From Scalindua_A sp046757465 (GTDB lineage Bacteria > Planctomycetota > Brocadiia > Brocadiales > Scalinduaceae): a stretch of 42,186 nucleotides of DNA. Both the position numbers and the translations under genes were made by a program. Shown piece after piece: positions 31,886 through 41,369 of the stretch. The stretch spans positions 1 through 42,186 of the forward strand of contig JBHHYH010000022.1 of the NCBI GenBank assembly GCA_046757465.1, given 5' to 3'. The number at the start of each line of letters is the position of its first letter. Position 1 is the first letter of the stretch. The notes beneath the pieces were generated by a model that saw only the letters and a program-made list of their open reading frames with translations, did no database searches and was not told where the DNA came from.

Positions 31886-34552
31886 TTACTTAAACAAACT
31901 TTTAAAAAGCTTTTCAACTGCGTCTTCTTTCTTCATTTTTTCTGGTTGTGTTTCCCGTGATTTTTCCGCTGTCTTTTTTTCTTTCTCCTCTTCGTTGGAT
32001 GTTTCGGTAGTCGGTTCTTTTCTTCCTCCTAAAAGCCCTCCTAGAAGGTTGCCAATCTCCTGAGGTTTTGGCCATTTGAAAGCAAGCCTGGGATTGTTTA
32101 CCGTCCCTGTGATTACTATTGGCAATTTTGAACCCTTGCCTAACATCCCAAGTATTTTTTCCGCATCTCCACCGATATATTTACCTACAACGTCAGCATC
32201 AGCCGAATATTCTATCTGCCCATCGAACGAAGTCCATCCTGATAAACCAATGTTAAAATCTTTACTATTGACCCTCAAATTGTCAACAAATATCTTCTCA
32301 TCATTAATCTTAAATTGAGTGACAATATCGTCAAAACTGTATCCTTCTTTCTTGAGGATATTGGATATGATCTTATCCCCTTTTATATAACCATCTTTAA
32401 TATTAATTTCTCCCACGGCATTAAGGCTCTTGCTCAATCCATCTTGCCAATTCAGCCCATTGCCCTTTGCATTAAGCATCAAGTTGAACATGCCTGATAT
32501 CTGTCCGTCAGAGGCGGGAAGGAGCGGTATTGCATATGCGAGTATATCCATCTTTTGATTAATACGTACGTCTGATAAATTCAGGCTAAAATCCAAAGGG
32601 GGTTTTTCCTCTTTAAGATTTGCTTTAGCCGATATATTTCCCTGACCTTCATTTAGTTTAAAGACAAAATCCTTTGTTGTAAAAAGGCCGTCATCTAGTT
32701 GAAACTTAGATTTAAGGTCTGTTATTTTATATGTATCGTATTTGATTGTATCTATATATATATTCCCATTGAAATTTAAATTTTCATACCAGCCCGACAA
32801 CCCGCCTGCCCGCCCGGCTCCGGCGTTCGGACGGGTACCAGTTCTGGCGGGTAAATTATCTTTTGCTGAAAGTTTCCCATTTAAGCCTAAATCAACCATG
32901 CCTTTTCCTGTCATACTCATATTTGCTGGTAATGGTAACATCTCGGTAAACGTAGTTTTTATATTATCTAAATCCATATTTAGAGAAAGTTCGTAATCAA
33001 TATTCTTTTCCTTGTTCAGATTTGTTATCTTACCTTTAGAACTCATATCGAGAAAATCCGATACTACATCCATTTTCTCTATGTTAACAGAATCCTCAAT
33101 CTTATCATAATCTAGCGTGTGAATAAGTTTAAGATCAAGATTGGAAATTCTGGTATCCTTAAGAGGTCCTCCGGTTGCGGTTAAACCATATAAGATGGTT
33201 TTTCCACTCAGTTTTATTTTTTCGTCTATGTTACCTTTTACGTTAATTTCTCCAGCAGCTTTTCCACTAACACTCAATCCCTGGGGCAGTGGCACAATGC
33301 CGTGGAGATTGTCCATGAGTTTTTTTATGTCTGGCACTACCAAAAATATATTCAGGTCTATTATCCTATTTCTATTTAAAATTCCAGAAGACTTCACTTC
33401 TATAAAACTTGTGTTTATGCCAACTTCATGTAATGTGATGTCGTTGTTGACCATGTCTATATCTGCATTTTGAAAAAGTCTAATTTTTGGCTCTCTTATG
33501 GGCTTATCCTCAAATGGTCCGCCAGAGATATTGAGATTTGCAATCTCTGTAATGCCATCTATGCCTATTACCTCATCAAGTTGACCTTCGGCAGTGATTT
33601 TTGAATTGATAACACCTTGCATCTGCATCCCCTCAGGCAAACCCAGGATCCCTGCGAATTTCTCTGTGAATTCTCTTAAGTCCATATTCATTAAAAAGTC
33701 AAGGCCTGTACCTCCCTTGCCGCTAAATCTTGCCATATCAAAGTCCCCTATTATTCGCGCAAAACCAGTTTTTAAATTAAATGTACCATTGGCATTTCTG
33801 GGGTTAATCTTGCCATCCTCAGCCAATGATACGTGTAGGAAAATATCTGCATGTTCGATTTTATCTTTTGCTTCGATATCGAAGACACTCTTAAACTCGA
33901 TTGGTTTGTCAATAGACTCAATATTTAACGTGGTATTAAAGTTCTTTATTATTGTTTCTTCACTTAATCGGTGGTCAATGAATGCAAATTTTCCGTTATT
34001 TATTTTTGCGTTTAATTCAATATATAATAAAAAAGGGAGAGCCAGCGGAGCGTATTTTACCTCCCCAACTGCTTTTTCTACAACCTCAGGGATACGTTTC
34101 TTCATTGTTTTAAGCGATGGTATTGCTTCTGCCGGTTCATATTTAGATATACCTTTCTTGCCTCTCTGTAAGACAATTTCAGGATTATCAATTACTAAGC
34201 TTCTTATCTTGATTTGTTTCCTTAACAGTGGTAAAAGTTTGATGTCACAGAGGATTCTATCTATCTTAAGAAACGTATCTCCTGGGAGATCCTCTCTCTC
34301 TTTAATAAATACATTTTTTATATCAAAGCCACTTGACCAGCTCATATTTATATCATCAATGCGTACTTCACGGTTCAGGATTTCCTCTAGAGTGCTTATG
34401 ATTTCATTCTTCACCATATCGGATGAAACAATGGTGGGGATTAATGACACTATTATTGCGAGAACCCCGATTACGCCACCAATTGATATACCAACTATTT
34501 TTGGCCATCTTCTCTTAGGTGTTTTTTCTGATTTAAATTTTTTCTCTGGCAT
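31886..34552 (-). CDS. AsmA-like inner-membrane-anchored protein
   Basis: This is an 888-aa protein with a basic N-terminus, one membrane helix (about 18-40) and a long beta-rich body of the AsmA/TamB-like superfamily. The early block IISTLEEILNREVRIDDINM is typical, and so is the C-terminal repeat of LNAVGEINIKDGYI. Such proteins bridge the inner and outer membranes and move lipids or assist outer-membrane assembly. The last about 60 residues are Lys/Glu-rich. A GC-rich palindromic element adds about 22 in-frame residues near 566-590 (NLPARTGTRPNAGAGRAGG). That composition is unlike the rest of the protein. Confidence 0.82.
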   Translation of the reverse strand: MPEKKFKSEKTPKRRWPKIVGISIGGVIGVLAIIVSLIPTIVSSDMVKNEIISTLEEILNREVRIDDINMSWSSGFDIKNVFIKEREDLPGDTFLKIDRILCDIKLLPLLRKQIKIRSLVIDNPEIVLQRGKKGISKYEPAEAIPSLKTMKKRIPEVVEKAVGEVKYAPLALPFLLYIELNAKINNGKFAFIDHRLSEETIIKNFNTTLNIESIDKPIEFKSVFDIEAKDKIEHADIFLHVSLAEDGKINPRNANGTFNLKTGFARIIGDFDMARFSGKGGTGLDFLMNMDLREFTEKFAGILGLPEGMQMQGVINSKITAEGQLDEVIGIDGITEIANLNISGGPFEDKPIREPKIRLFQNADIDMVNNDITLHEVGINTSFIEVKSSGILNRNRIIDLNIFLVVPDIKKLMDNLHGIVPLPQGLSVSGKAAGEINVKGNIDEKIKLSGKTILYGLTATGGPLKDTRISNLDLKLIHTLDYDKIEDSVNIEKMDVVSDFLDMSSKGKITNLNKEKNIDYELSLNMDLDNIKTTFTEMLPLPANMSMTGKGMVDLGLNGKLSAKDNLPARTGTRPNAGAGRAGGLSGWYENLNFNGNIYIDTIKYDTYKITDLKSKFQLDDGLFTTKDFVFKLNEGQGNISAKANLKEEKPPLDFSLNLSDVRINQKMDILAYAIPLLPASDGQISGMFNLMLNAKGNGLNWQDGLSKSLNAVGEINIKDGYIKGDKIISNILKKEGYSFDDIVTQFKINDEKIFVDNLRVNSKDFNIGLSGWTSFDGQIEYSADADVVGKYIGGDAEKILGMLGKGSKLPIVITGTVNNPRLAFKWPKPQEIGNLLGGLLGGRKEPTTETSNEEEKEKKTAEKSRETQPEKMKKEDAVEKLFKSLFK
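32788..32852. repeat. GC-rich palindromic element, in-frame copy in AsmA-like gene
   Basis: Arms ACCCGCC (32800-32806) and GGCGGGT (32846-32852) enclose CTGCCCGCCCGGCTCCGGCG followed by TTCGG. AGCCCGAC and GTTCTGGCGGG words tie it to the elements in the O-antigen ligase gene. It is translated in the same sense as those (PART motif). Confidence 0.75.
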
Positions 34553-34628
34553 AATCTTTCTTAAAAGATATGTGAAGCTCCATGGCTGTAAAGCCGTGGT
34601 TTCTTAGAGCAAAACCCCGCACCGAAAT

Positions 34629-34664
34629 CCATTCATCCACTGGTATAGACCCGTGGATGAATGG
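34629..34664. terminator. 12-bp perfect hairpin upstream of AsmA-like gene
   Basis: CCATTCATCCAC (34629-34640) pairs with GTGGATGAATGG (34653-34664). A second weaker hairpin, CCATGGCT/AGCCGTGG, lies at 34579-34593. They sit between the DUF763 stop and the AsmA-like start, on genes that run in the same direction. They may end the upstream transcript or be a dispersed repeat. Confidence 0.45.
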
Positions 34665-34715
34665 TGCGTGGGTAAATCTACATAAGTTATAGTGTATTTT
34701 GGTACTTAGATTATG

Positions 34716-35789
34716 TCAAGCCAATTTCAAACAAACAACCCTTTTAATTGCCTCCATCTTCTCATGATTGCCCATCTTTGCGTGCGAAATAGCATCCTTT
34801 AATAGTTCAATCGAGGTGTCATAGTTTTTTCTGTCGACTGGATAAGGATGTCCATCCTTTCCTCCATGGGCAAAACTATATCGTGCAGGGTCTTCAAAAC
34901 TTGGTTTGTCTCCATAAATAAGTTCGGAGATTAAGGACAGGGCACGAACTGTCTTTGGACCTACTCCGTGCACTCCTAAAAGTCTTTCAAAGTCTTCAGG
35001 TACTCTGTCGCACAGCTTGGTAAATATTCTATATAGATGATTGGGATTAAGGTCACTCGGAAGGATTGGATGATGCGATGGGAGTTTAAGTGTTTGAATC
35101 TTTTTTATATGTTTGATTAATGTCTCAGGTTTTTCTTGAGTAATCAAAGTAGATGTTTTTCTTGAATCCTCACTATCAACAGAAGCCATGTTCAGGGTTT
35201 TAGCCTTCCTATCACAGCAAACGGCGGCATGTGGTTCGATAACGAAATCATTTACCTTCTCTCCCAACCAGTGATAGCGCCTTGCAAACCTATTGGTTTC
35301 ATTCATGCCTTGCTGGACAACCGTCCAAAAACCTTCCTTTGTAAAATAAAAGCAGTGGTGATAAAGCTGATATCCATCTTGAACGGCGCTACTATCAACC
35401 TTAGCGCTCATTTTACTGGCATAAACAAGGTCTGCTGGATTACGCGAGAGGGAATTGCAAAAGCCTTCAATTTCGGAGGGAGTCTTTCTGGATGCACCGC
35501 CCTTGCCTCCGGCAATGAATATTCCAATTTCATTCTCGATCCCCTTTATGCCGTCTTTTAACGCTCCACACACGGTCGTAGTAACACCGCTTGAATGCCA
35601 GTCAAAACCCAATGCGCACCCCAACGCCTGAAACCAGAAAGGGTCTGATATCTTCCTCAGAAATTCTTCTGGCCCAAACTCGCTCGTGATAACAATTGCA
35701 ATTTCTCTTGCGAGCTTCTTCATCCTCTGGAAGAGCCATGGAGGCGCCTTACCGTAATGTAATGGTAAATCAGCGGTTCCCACTTTCAT
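34716..35789 (-). CDS. DUF763 domain protein with helix-hairpin-helix motif
   Basis: This is a 357-aa protein of the DUF763 family, common in archaea and scattered in bacteria. It starts MKVGTADLPLHYGKAPPWLF. The C-terminal half has a helix-hairpin-helix motif, LLGVHGVGPKTVRAL, followed by the DPARYSFAHGGKDGHPYPVD block. I chose the ATG at 35789 over an upstream GTG (35807) because GGAGG lies 10 bases before it and it overlaps the helicase stop as ATGA. No catalytic role is established. The DNA-binding motif and the coupling to a helicase suggest a DNA repair or processing function (inference). Confidence 0.85.
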   Translation of the reverse strand: MKVGTADLPLHYGKAPPWLFQRMKKLAREIAIVITSEFGPEEFLRKISDPFWFQALGCALGFDWHSSGVTTTVCGALKDGIKGIENEIGIFIAGGKGGASRKTPSEIEGFCNSLSRNPADLVYASKMSAKVDSSAVQDGYQLYHHCFYFTKEGFWTVVQQGMNETNRFARRYHWLGEKVNDFVIEPHAAVCCDRKAKTLNMASVDSEDSRKTSTLITQEKPETLIKHIKKIQTLKLPSHHPILPSDLNPNHLYRIFTKLCDRVPEDFERLLGVHGVGPKTVRALSLISELIYGDKPSFEDPARYSFAHGGKDGHPYPVDRKNYDTSIELLKDAISHAKMGNHEKMEAIKRVVCLKLA

Positions 35790-37771
35790 TCCTGTAAGAC
35801 CTCCCACCTTTCATAACAATCCTCTTCAAGTTCTTTGATAAATCTTGAAGGTTTCATTATGTAAGACTCCATGTATGCTTTTTCATTCATGATAGGATAG
35901 CATAAATAAAGCTCATCTTTGGCCCGTGTTACGGCTACGTAGAATAGCCTTCTTTCTTCTTCCTCACCTTCTAGCGATTTTAGAGACCTTGAAGAGGGGA
36001 AATAGCCGTCAGCCAGCCATATAATAAATACCACATCCCACTCAAGACCCTTTGCCTGATGAACGCTACTTAGGACAACCTTTTCATCCTCTTCTCCGCC
36101 AAAGACAATGGTTTCTGATTCCACAGTTCCCAGAAGCGCTAATTCGTTTAAAAAACTCTCTGTACTCTTATACTGTGAGGCATAATTTCCTATCTGTTTT
36201 ATATCCTCAATCCTTTCCACATAATCTGGATACTTTGCATGAAGATACTCCTCATATCCATTACTCAAAACAGTTTGAATCATTTCCGTAGGGGATGATT
36301 TGATTTCAGGTTGATTGAGATTTTTTATGGTTTCAACGAAAACTTTCCAGCCTGTTATTGTACCCTTGCTTAATAAAGTATTTATCTTATCTGTTTCTAA
36401 ACATGACAAAGAACCGTTGTGTTCTCTTATGTATTTCCATATCCTGTCAGCCGTAATATTTCCTACCTTGGGAAGAAGCTTTAGAATCCTCTTCCATGCA
36501 ATTTCATCCAGAGGATTTACTACAACCTTAAGATAAGACGTTATGTCCTTTATGTGTGCTTGTTCGAAGAACCTGAGTCCTGATCTTATCGTATAAGGGA
36601 TTCCACGCCTTGTCAGTTCCAACTGCAGTTCCATAGATTGATAATGTGCCCTGTACAGGATTGCTATACTATTGAGTGATATTCCCTCATCTCTTAATTC
36701 GAGTAACCTTTCAGCAACAAACTCGGCCTGTTGCAAAACATCTGATAAAGCAATGAGGCCCGGCTTTACACCGCTACCACGCACAGCCCTTAATTTTTTT
36801 GGGAATTGTTTAATGTTATGTATGAGGACATTATTTGCCAGGTTTAGTATTTCATCTGTACTTCTATAGTTGGTTTCTAATTTGTAAATTGTTGTATCGG
36901 GGTATCTTTTAGGGAAATCTATAATATTGGCAAAATTAGCGCCCCTGAATGAATATATGCTTTGTGAATCATCACCTACTACCATTAAATTTCCGTGGTG
37001 AGAAGCCGTAAGGTCTATTATGTCTGCCTGTATTTTATTAGTATCCTGATATTCGTCTACAAGGATATGTAAGAATTTGTTAGAGTATTTATCTCTGATA
37101 TCCTCATTTTCTTCAAAAAGAAACTTCCAGTTCAGGAGCAGGTCATCATAGTCCATAACATTTAAGCCTTTCTTCCTCTTAACATATTGTTTTGCGACAC
37201 GTTTGATCTCTTTACTTAATTCATAATAGAATGGATATTTCAGGTTGATGGTTTTGTCTATGCTTGTTTCAGTGTTTATCGAAAAACTGATAATATCCAA
37301 AAGAACGGCGCCTTTAGGAAATCTCTTTGATTTAGTATCTATTTGGAGGTCCGTAGTGCATGCCTCCAGGATGACTTTTGAGTCTTCCCTGTCCAGTATA
37401 GAATAATTTCTATTGTATCCTATTATGTCTGCATGGCGCCTCAGTATTAAGTTACCTATATGATGGAATGTGCCACCCCAGAGCTTTTTCACATTGGTGC
37501 CTATTAGTAGCTCCACCCGATGAAGCATCTCCTTAGAAGCCTTGTTTGTGAAAGTTACAAGGAGTATTCTTGACGGGTCAACTCCAGACTCAATCAGGCG
37601 CGTGACCCTGTAGGTTACGGTTCTTGTCTTGCCACTTCCTGCGCCTGCAATTACTAATATAGGACCACCCTTTGCCATTACGGCATCTAATTGTTCAGGG
37701 TTTAATTCGGAATCGTAGTCAACTATAAATTTTCCAGCTCTTCTCTTAGTTTTTAAAGTATACTGACGCAT
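35786..37771 (-). CDS. UvrD/PcrA/Rep-type superfamily 1 DNA helicase
   Basis: This is a 3'-5' DNA helicase of 661 aa. The motifs in order are: Q-motif LNPEQLDAV; motif I GAGSGKTRT (43-51); Ia VTFTNKAS; II LVDEYQDTN (238-245); III GDDSQSIYSFRGA (266-278); IV NYRST; V SSVHQAKGLEWDVVF; VI YVAVTRAKDELYL. It lacks the C-terminal Tudor-like tail of full UvrD/PcrA. The N-terminus has about 20 extra basic residues. It is translationally coupled to the DUF763 gene downstream. Confidence 0.92.
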   Translation of the reverse strand: MRQYTLKTKRRAGKFIVDYDSELNPEQLDAVMAKGGPILVIAGAGSGKTRTVTYRVTRLIESGVDPSRILLVTFTNKASKEMLHRVELLIGTNVKKLWGGTFHHIGNLILRRHADIIGYNRNYSILDREDSKVILEACTTDLQIDTKSKRFPKGAVLLDIISFSINTETSIDKTINLKYPFYYELSKEIKRVAKQYVKRKKGLNVMDYDDLLLNWKFLFEENEDIRDKYSNKFLHILVDEYQDTNKIQADIIDLTASHHGNLMVVGDDSQSIYSFRGANFANIIDFPKRYPDTTIYKLETNYRSTDEILNLANNVLIHNIKQFPKKLRAVRGSGVKPGLIALSDVLQQAEFVAERLLELRDEGISLNSIAILYRAHYQSMELQLELTRRGIPYTIRSGLRFFEQAHIKDITSYLKVVVNPLDEIAWKRILKLLPKVGNITADRIWKYIREHNGSLSCLETDKINTLLSKGTITGWKVFVETIKNLNQPEIKSSPTEMIQTVLSNGYEEYLHAKYPDYVERIEDIKQIGNYASQYKSTESFLNELALLGTVESETIVFGGEEDEKVVLSSVHQAKGLEWDVVFIIWLADGYFPSSRSLKSLEGEEEERRLFYVAVTRAKDELYLCYPIMNEKAYMESYIMKPSRFIKELEEDCYERWEVLQE

Positions 37772-37859
37772 AATTTGTTTTTGTAGTGATTTGATTGTGC
37801 AATCTTCAACATCAAGTGCAATGATAGTGAGACAGACTAAACATGCAGCAATTTATCTT

Positions 37860-39116
37860 TTATGTCACTCTTCTGTTTTCATAAATGGCAAGCTCTGCGA
37901 AGTTTGTTCCTGCAAAATCAGGATTTTCGAATTTGACATATACATTGACCCACGCAAACATAATTCCCGTGATTAAGGTTAGAAAGATCGTAGCTCGACC
38001 AAATTTCACAACGGCATGATCATCTGCGTTTGGATTAATGTATTTCTTATAAATGTCAATTGACCAAAGAGTCGAAACAGAGTGGGAAATGGAACCTACG
38101 CTACTCATTAACGAGGCAAATAGCCCACATAAAATCAATCCTCTTAATCCTGCAGGAATAAGCTTATGTACCATCGTCGGGTAAGCCAGATCAGGGTCTC
38201 CGAGCGGATTGTTCAAAAGTATCCCGGCAAGTGCAATGGCCGGTAAGATGACAATTGCTGCCATCAGGTATTTTAAAAATCCACCAACTAGAAGCCCTAA
38301 CTGGGCATGAAAGAGATTTTTTGCAGCTAATGCCCGCTGGAGAATGATTTGATTTGCTCCCCAGTAATTCAAATTTAGCAAAAACATTCCTGCCAGGGCC
38401 GGCCATGGCAAGTACTGATGCTCTGCAGGTAAGTGAAGGTGCATCAAATTGCCGGACTTTTTATATAACATTCCCCAGCCACCCAGGTCCTGAAGAGATA
38501 ATACCAGCAAGACAATCCCTCCGGCAGAGAGTAAAACAAACTGAACCAGATCGGTTCTGACAACCGCCCCTAACCCACCAAGAAAGGTATATACCGCAGA
38601 GAATGCCCCTAATATTATGGCGATGATAAAAATCCTTACCATTGGGTCATGATGAATGAATTGAATCGAAGACGAAAAAATTGCGTTAACGGCATATGCA
38701 CCCCAGAACAATATACTCCCGATAAAGACAAAGGAGTACAGAAGGATCATCAGTATTGAATAAGCTATCGCAACCTTACGTCCAAGGTGAATTTCAAAAA
38801 ACTCACTGATAGTTGTTATTTTCTCCTTCAAATATAAAGGAACAAAGAAAAAAGCGGCAATCAGGATACCGGCGATGGCATTTATTTCAAGATTGGCTTG
38901 AGCAAGTCCAAAAAGATACGCCGAACCTGCCATGCCCAGAAAGTGTCCGGCATGGATATTGGTTGCAATGGTAGATATGGCTATTGATGGCCAGCGGAGA
39001 GAACGGGAATTAAGAAAAAATTCTACTGCAGACGTTTTTGCAGTAACTTTTTTATAAACTCCTACGGCCATTACAACGGCAAAATAGGCAAGGATAATTG
39101 TGATGTCAAATGCCAA
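37860..39116 (-). CDS. Sodium:solute symporter family protein, C-terminally short
   Basis: This is a membrane transporter of the SSS family, 418 aa with about 10 helices. The family block VRTDLVQFVLLSAGGIVLLV (SSS signature region), TTISEFFEIHLGRK and SLMSSVGSISHSVSTLWSID are clear. SSS proteins normally have 13-15 helices and 480-600 residues. Here the product ends as INPNADDH...ENRRVT soon after the helix that is usually tenth, so the C-terminal helices are missing. The remaining helices 1-10 contain the LeuT-like core. It could still work, or it could be a decayed gene. The substrate is unknown. Confidence 0.8.
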   Translation of the reverse strand: MAFDITIILAYFAVVMAVGVYKKVTAKTSAVEFFLNSRSLRWPSIAISTIATNIHAGHFLGMAGSAYLFGLAQANLEINAIAGILIAAFFFVPLYLKEKITTISEFFEIHLGRKVAIAYSILMILLYSFVFIGSILFWGAYAVNAIFSSSIQFIHHDPMVRIFIIAIILGAFSAVYTFLGGLGAVVRTDLVQFVLLSAGGIVLLVLSLQDLGGWGMLYKKSGNLMHLHLPAEHQYLPWPALAGMFLLNLNYWGANQIILQRALAAKNLFHAQLGLLVGGFLKYLMAAIVILPAIALAGILLNNPLGDPDLAYPTMVHKLIPAGLRGLILCGLFASLMSSVGSISHSVSTLWSIDIYKKYINPNADDHAVVKFGRATIFLTLITGIMFAWVNVYVKFENPDFAGTNFAELAIYENRRVT

Positions 39117-39255
39117 GCTTCCTTCCTTGTAATAATTTTATTTGAAAAAGATTAAGGCCTGTTGTTAGAGAGAGTATGAACGTGGTATGATAATTTGGCA
39201 AGAAAAAATTTGTGGTAGTAAGGTGGGTTTTCATTCTTCGTTTAGCAACTCTATT

Positions 39256-40290
39256 TCAATAAGATTTGGATTCTTCTTTTGATTCTGTAATACTATGTTT
39301 ATTTTCTCTTCTATATTTTTTATATGTAAAATAAATGTATCCGACAACTATGACTCCGATTATAGATGCAATTATTGTAAGTTTATTCTCTATGGAATAT
39401 ATGGACGCAAATGCCTCTTCTTTATCAATCTCAACCAGGAGAGCCCAATTAATAAAATTAAGATTCAATGGTGTATATGCACTTAGTACTGGAACACCCC
39501 GATAATCGTCTATAATCTTTTTACCAACATATCCATCAAATGCCTCTCTTGTTGCCTCTGTATCTACCTCTTTTTTAAGTATTGTAGGTTCTACAGAAAA
39601 TCTTGAATTCGATCGCATGAGGCCGTCCTCACCCACTAAATACATTTCTCCAGTTTGTCCTAGGCCGGTCCTTTGAGTCAACATAGTATCCAAATGGTGG
39701 AAAGGAATTTCTACTATTAATACACCTGATAACTTATCAGCGTCGTAGACAGGTGCAGCGAAGTAAGCCGTATATTCATTTATCCTATCATTCCAGGCGT
39801 AATCCTTGAAGTTTACTTCCTCCAAACCGTGTTTGAACGTCTGGGCAATGCCCAGATGTTTAAATTTCCCTATAAGTAAATTGGCTCCTGTGAATTCCTC
39901 TTTCATTACTGAAAATATTACATTTCCATCTATATTAACAAAGAATATATTTGTATAACCATAATTGGAGACATAATATTCCATTAATGGCCGATAAAGA
40001 TTTGCTATTTTTTGAAATTGGGAGTCTCCGAGACCATAAGTATGAAAAGCACCAGATAATCGAGTAAAACCTTGAGCAATTACGGGGTTTCTTGAGAGGA
40101 CGTCTATATCTCCATATCTTTCGTTGAAATAGTTCCATATCTGAAGTTTTAGGAGATCCCTGGTAGTAATAAGGTGATTGAAGACTTCTTCTTTTAATGC
40201 GGTTTTTAAAGCTTTGTAACTTATAAATGGAACGATTAGAAAGAATGTCAAAAGGGCGATTGCTAATACAAGTGTTATCTTTTTTGCCAT
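39256..40290 (-). CDS. Membrane-bound Cache sensor without output domain
   Basis: This is a 344-aa protein with helix 1 (about 5-26), an extracytoplasmic double-Cache (dCache_1-like) domain (about 35-300) and helix 2 (about 305-326). An 18-residue charged tail ends it. The Cache part shows GYTNIFFVNIDGNVIFSV and YFAAPVYDADKLSGVLIVEI, and MYLVGEDGLMRSNSRF in the second lobe. Such domains bind small molecules for chemoreceptors, kinases or cyclases. No HAMP, MCP, kinase or GGDEF domain follows, so it must work with a partner or be truncated. Confidence 0.85.
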   Translation of the reverse strand: MAKKITLVLAIALLTFFLIVPFISYKALKTALKEEVFNHLITTRDLLKLQIWNYFNERYGDIDVLSRNPVIAQGFTRLSGAFHTYGLGDSQFQKIANLYRPLMEYYVSNYGYTNIFFVNIDGNVIFSVMKEEFTGANLLIGKFKHLGIAQTFKHGLEEVNFKDYAWNDRINEYTAYFAAPVYDADKLSGVLIVEIPFHHLDTMLTQRTGLGQTGEMYLVGEDGLMRSNSRFSVEPTILKKEVDTEATREAFDGYVGKKIIDDYRGVPVLSAYTPLNLNFINWALLVEIDKEEAFASIYSIENKLTIIASIIGVIVVGYIYFTYKKYRRENKHSITESKEESKSY

Positions 40291-40520
40291 TTAGTCTTTA
40301 AAAGTTTAACTAACTATTAAGGTTGATAAAGAAATTTTGGTATCATTATGTTTTCAGTATACAATCATGTCAAGAAGGATTTCTCAGAGTATCAACTTGA
40401 GGTAACTTGGCGACTGTAAATTCTAAGCAAGAATAAATTAAGTATTATGTACCTAAATTAGTCAGTATTTTTCCATTTTCTGGTTGTCTACAACATATAG
40501 AATTACCACGGTTATCGTGT

Positions 40521-41369
40521 TTACCTTTCCTCAAAAGCATTGATTTTGAGTATGTCTAGAAATTCTTTTACTTTTTCATATGCACTACGAATTATTATTT
40601 CCCTATCCTCTTTAACATCTATTTCCTGAAAGTCTGCTACCCATTTAGGTCCTACATGATCTATTGATGCGAACTTAGCCCTTATTTTTTCGAGACCTTC
40701 AATAACAAGCTTATTCTTTATATACGGCATAAATTCATTGGCTAATTTTTTTACATTCCCGGGATAATTTTCAATACAAAAAAGAATATCATAAGCATCT
40801 TTTTCTTTCATTCTACTGCTGTATATTGCCATCCCTTTCATAACAAGAAATGGAACTATTCCTGCAATTTTAAATGTTACTTTGTCTTTACCACCTTCAG
40901 GCAACTCTCCCTCAAGCTGTACGTTAATAGAGTGATTAAAAGCAAGGCCACAACCTCTGACCTTTCTTGCACGAATATCCTGAACCATTTGTGTTCTATG
41001 TCCTTTACCTGTGCCTCCATATTCTCCAGACATAAGGTTTACTTCAACATTTACAATATCAGATCCTTCTACTTTAAATTTTCGGAAAAACCTGAAGGGC
41101 TGTGCTTTGTCTTGTATATAACCTCGTTTAAGAAAGGTGTTTAAAATTGTCTGATAGGTTTTATCAGGGATATTCTTAAAATTTAGGGCTATATCAATAT
41201 CAAGGCTTCCAATATGTGGCTCTTTAGATCGAGGGAATAAAAACGATGGTACCCAGCCACCTATTATAACCATGTCATCTTTTATTTCTCCAAGGAGATG
41301 AACAAGTTCCAGTAGGACTGACTTACAGGCATTAACCTCTTTATCTCCGTAGAAGCTTTTACTTATCAT
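40521..41369 (-). CDS. AbiEii-like nucleotidyltransferase
   Basis: This is a 282-aa protein of the nucleotidyltransferase superfamily. The motif GGWVPSF...GSLDIDIAL (about 38-62) supplies the GG and the D-x-D metal ligands. The following KDAYDILFCIENYP block is typical of AbiEii/AbiGii toxin-like proteins. It overlaps the upstream AbiEi-like gene by 4 bases (ATGA), the usual AbiE arrangement of regulator then nucleotidyltransferase. In AbiE systems the transferase modifies tRNA or other targets and arrests growth on phage infection. That role here is an inference from family and layout. Confidence 0.75.
   Translation of the reverse strand: MISKSFYGDKEVNACKSVLLELVHLLGEIKDDMVIIGGWVPSFLFPRSKEPHIGSLDIDIALNFKNIPDKTYQTILNTFLKRGYIQDKAQPFRFFRKFKVEGSDIVNVEVNLMSGEYGGTGKGHRTQMVQDIRARKVRGCGLAFNHSINVQLEGELPEGGKDKVTFKIAGIVPFLVMKGMAIYSSRMKEKDAYDILFCIENYPGNVKKLANEFMPYIKNKLVIEGLEKIRAKFASIDHVGPKWVADFQEIDVKEDREIIIRSAYEKVKEFLDILKINAFEER

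Noticed and set aside
33594..34607. A 337-codon open frame on the plus strand opposite the AsmA-like gene
   Set aside because: The minus-strand protein has a clear membrane anchor and AsmA-type blocks. The plus frame is low-complexity Ser/Ile/Leu-rich, as expected of an antisense shadow.
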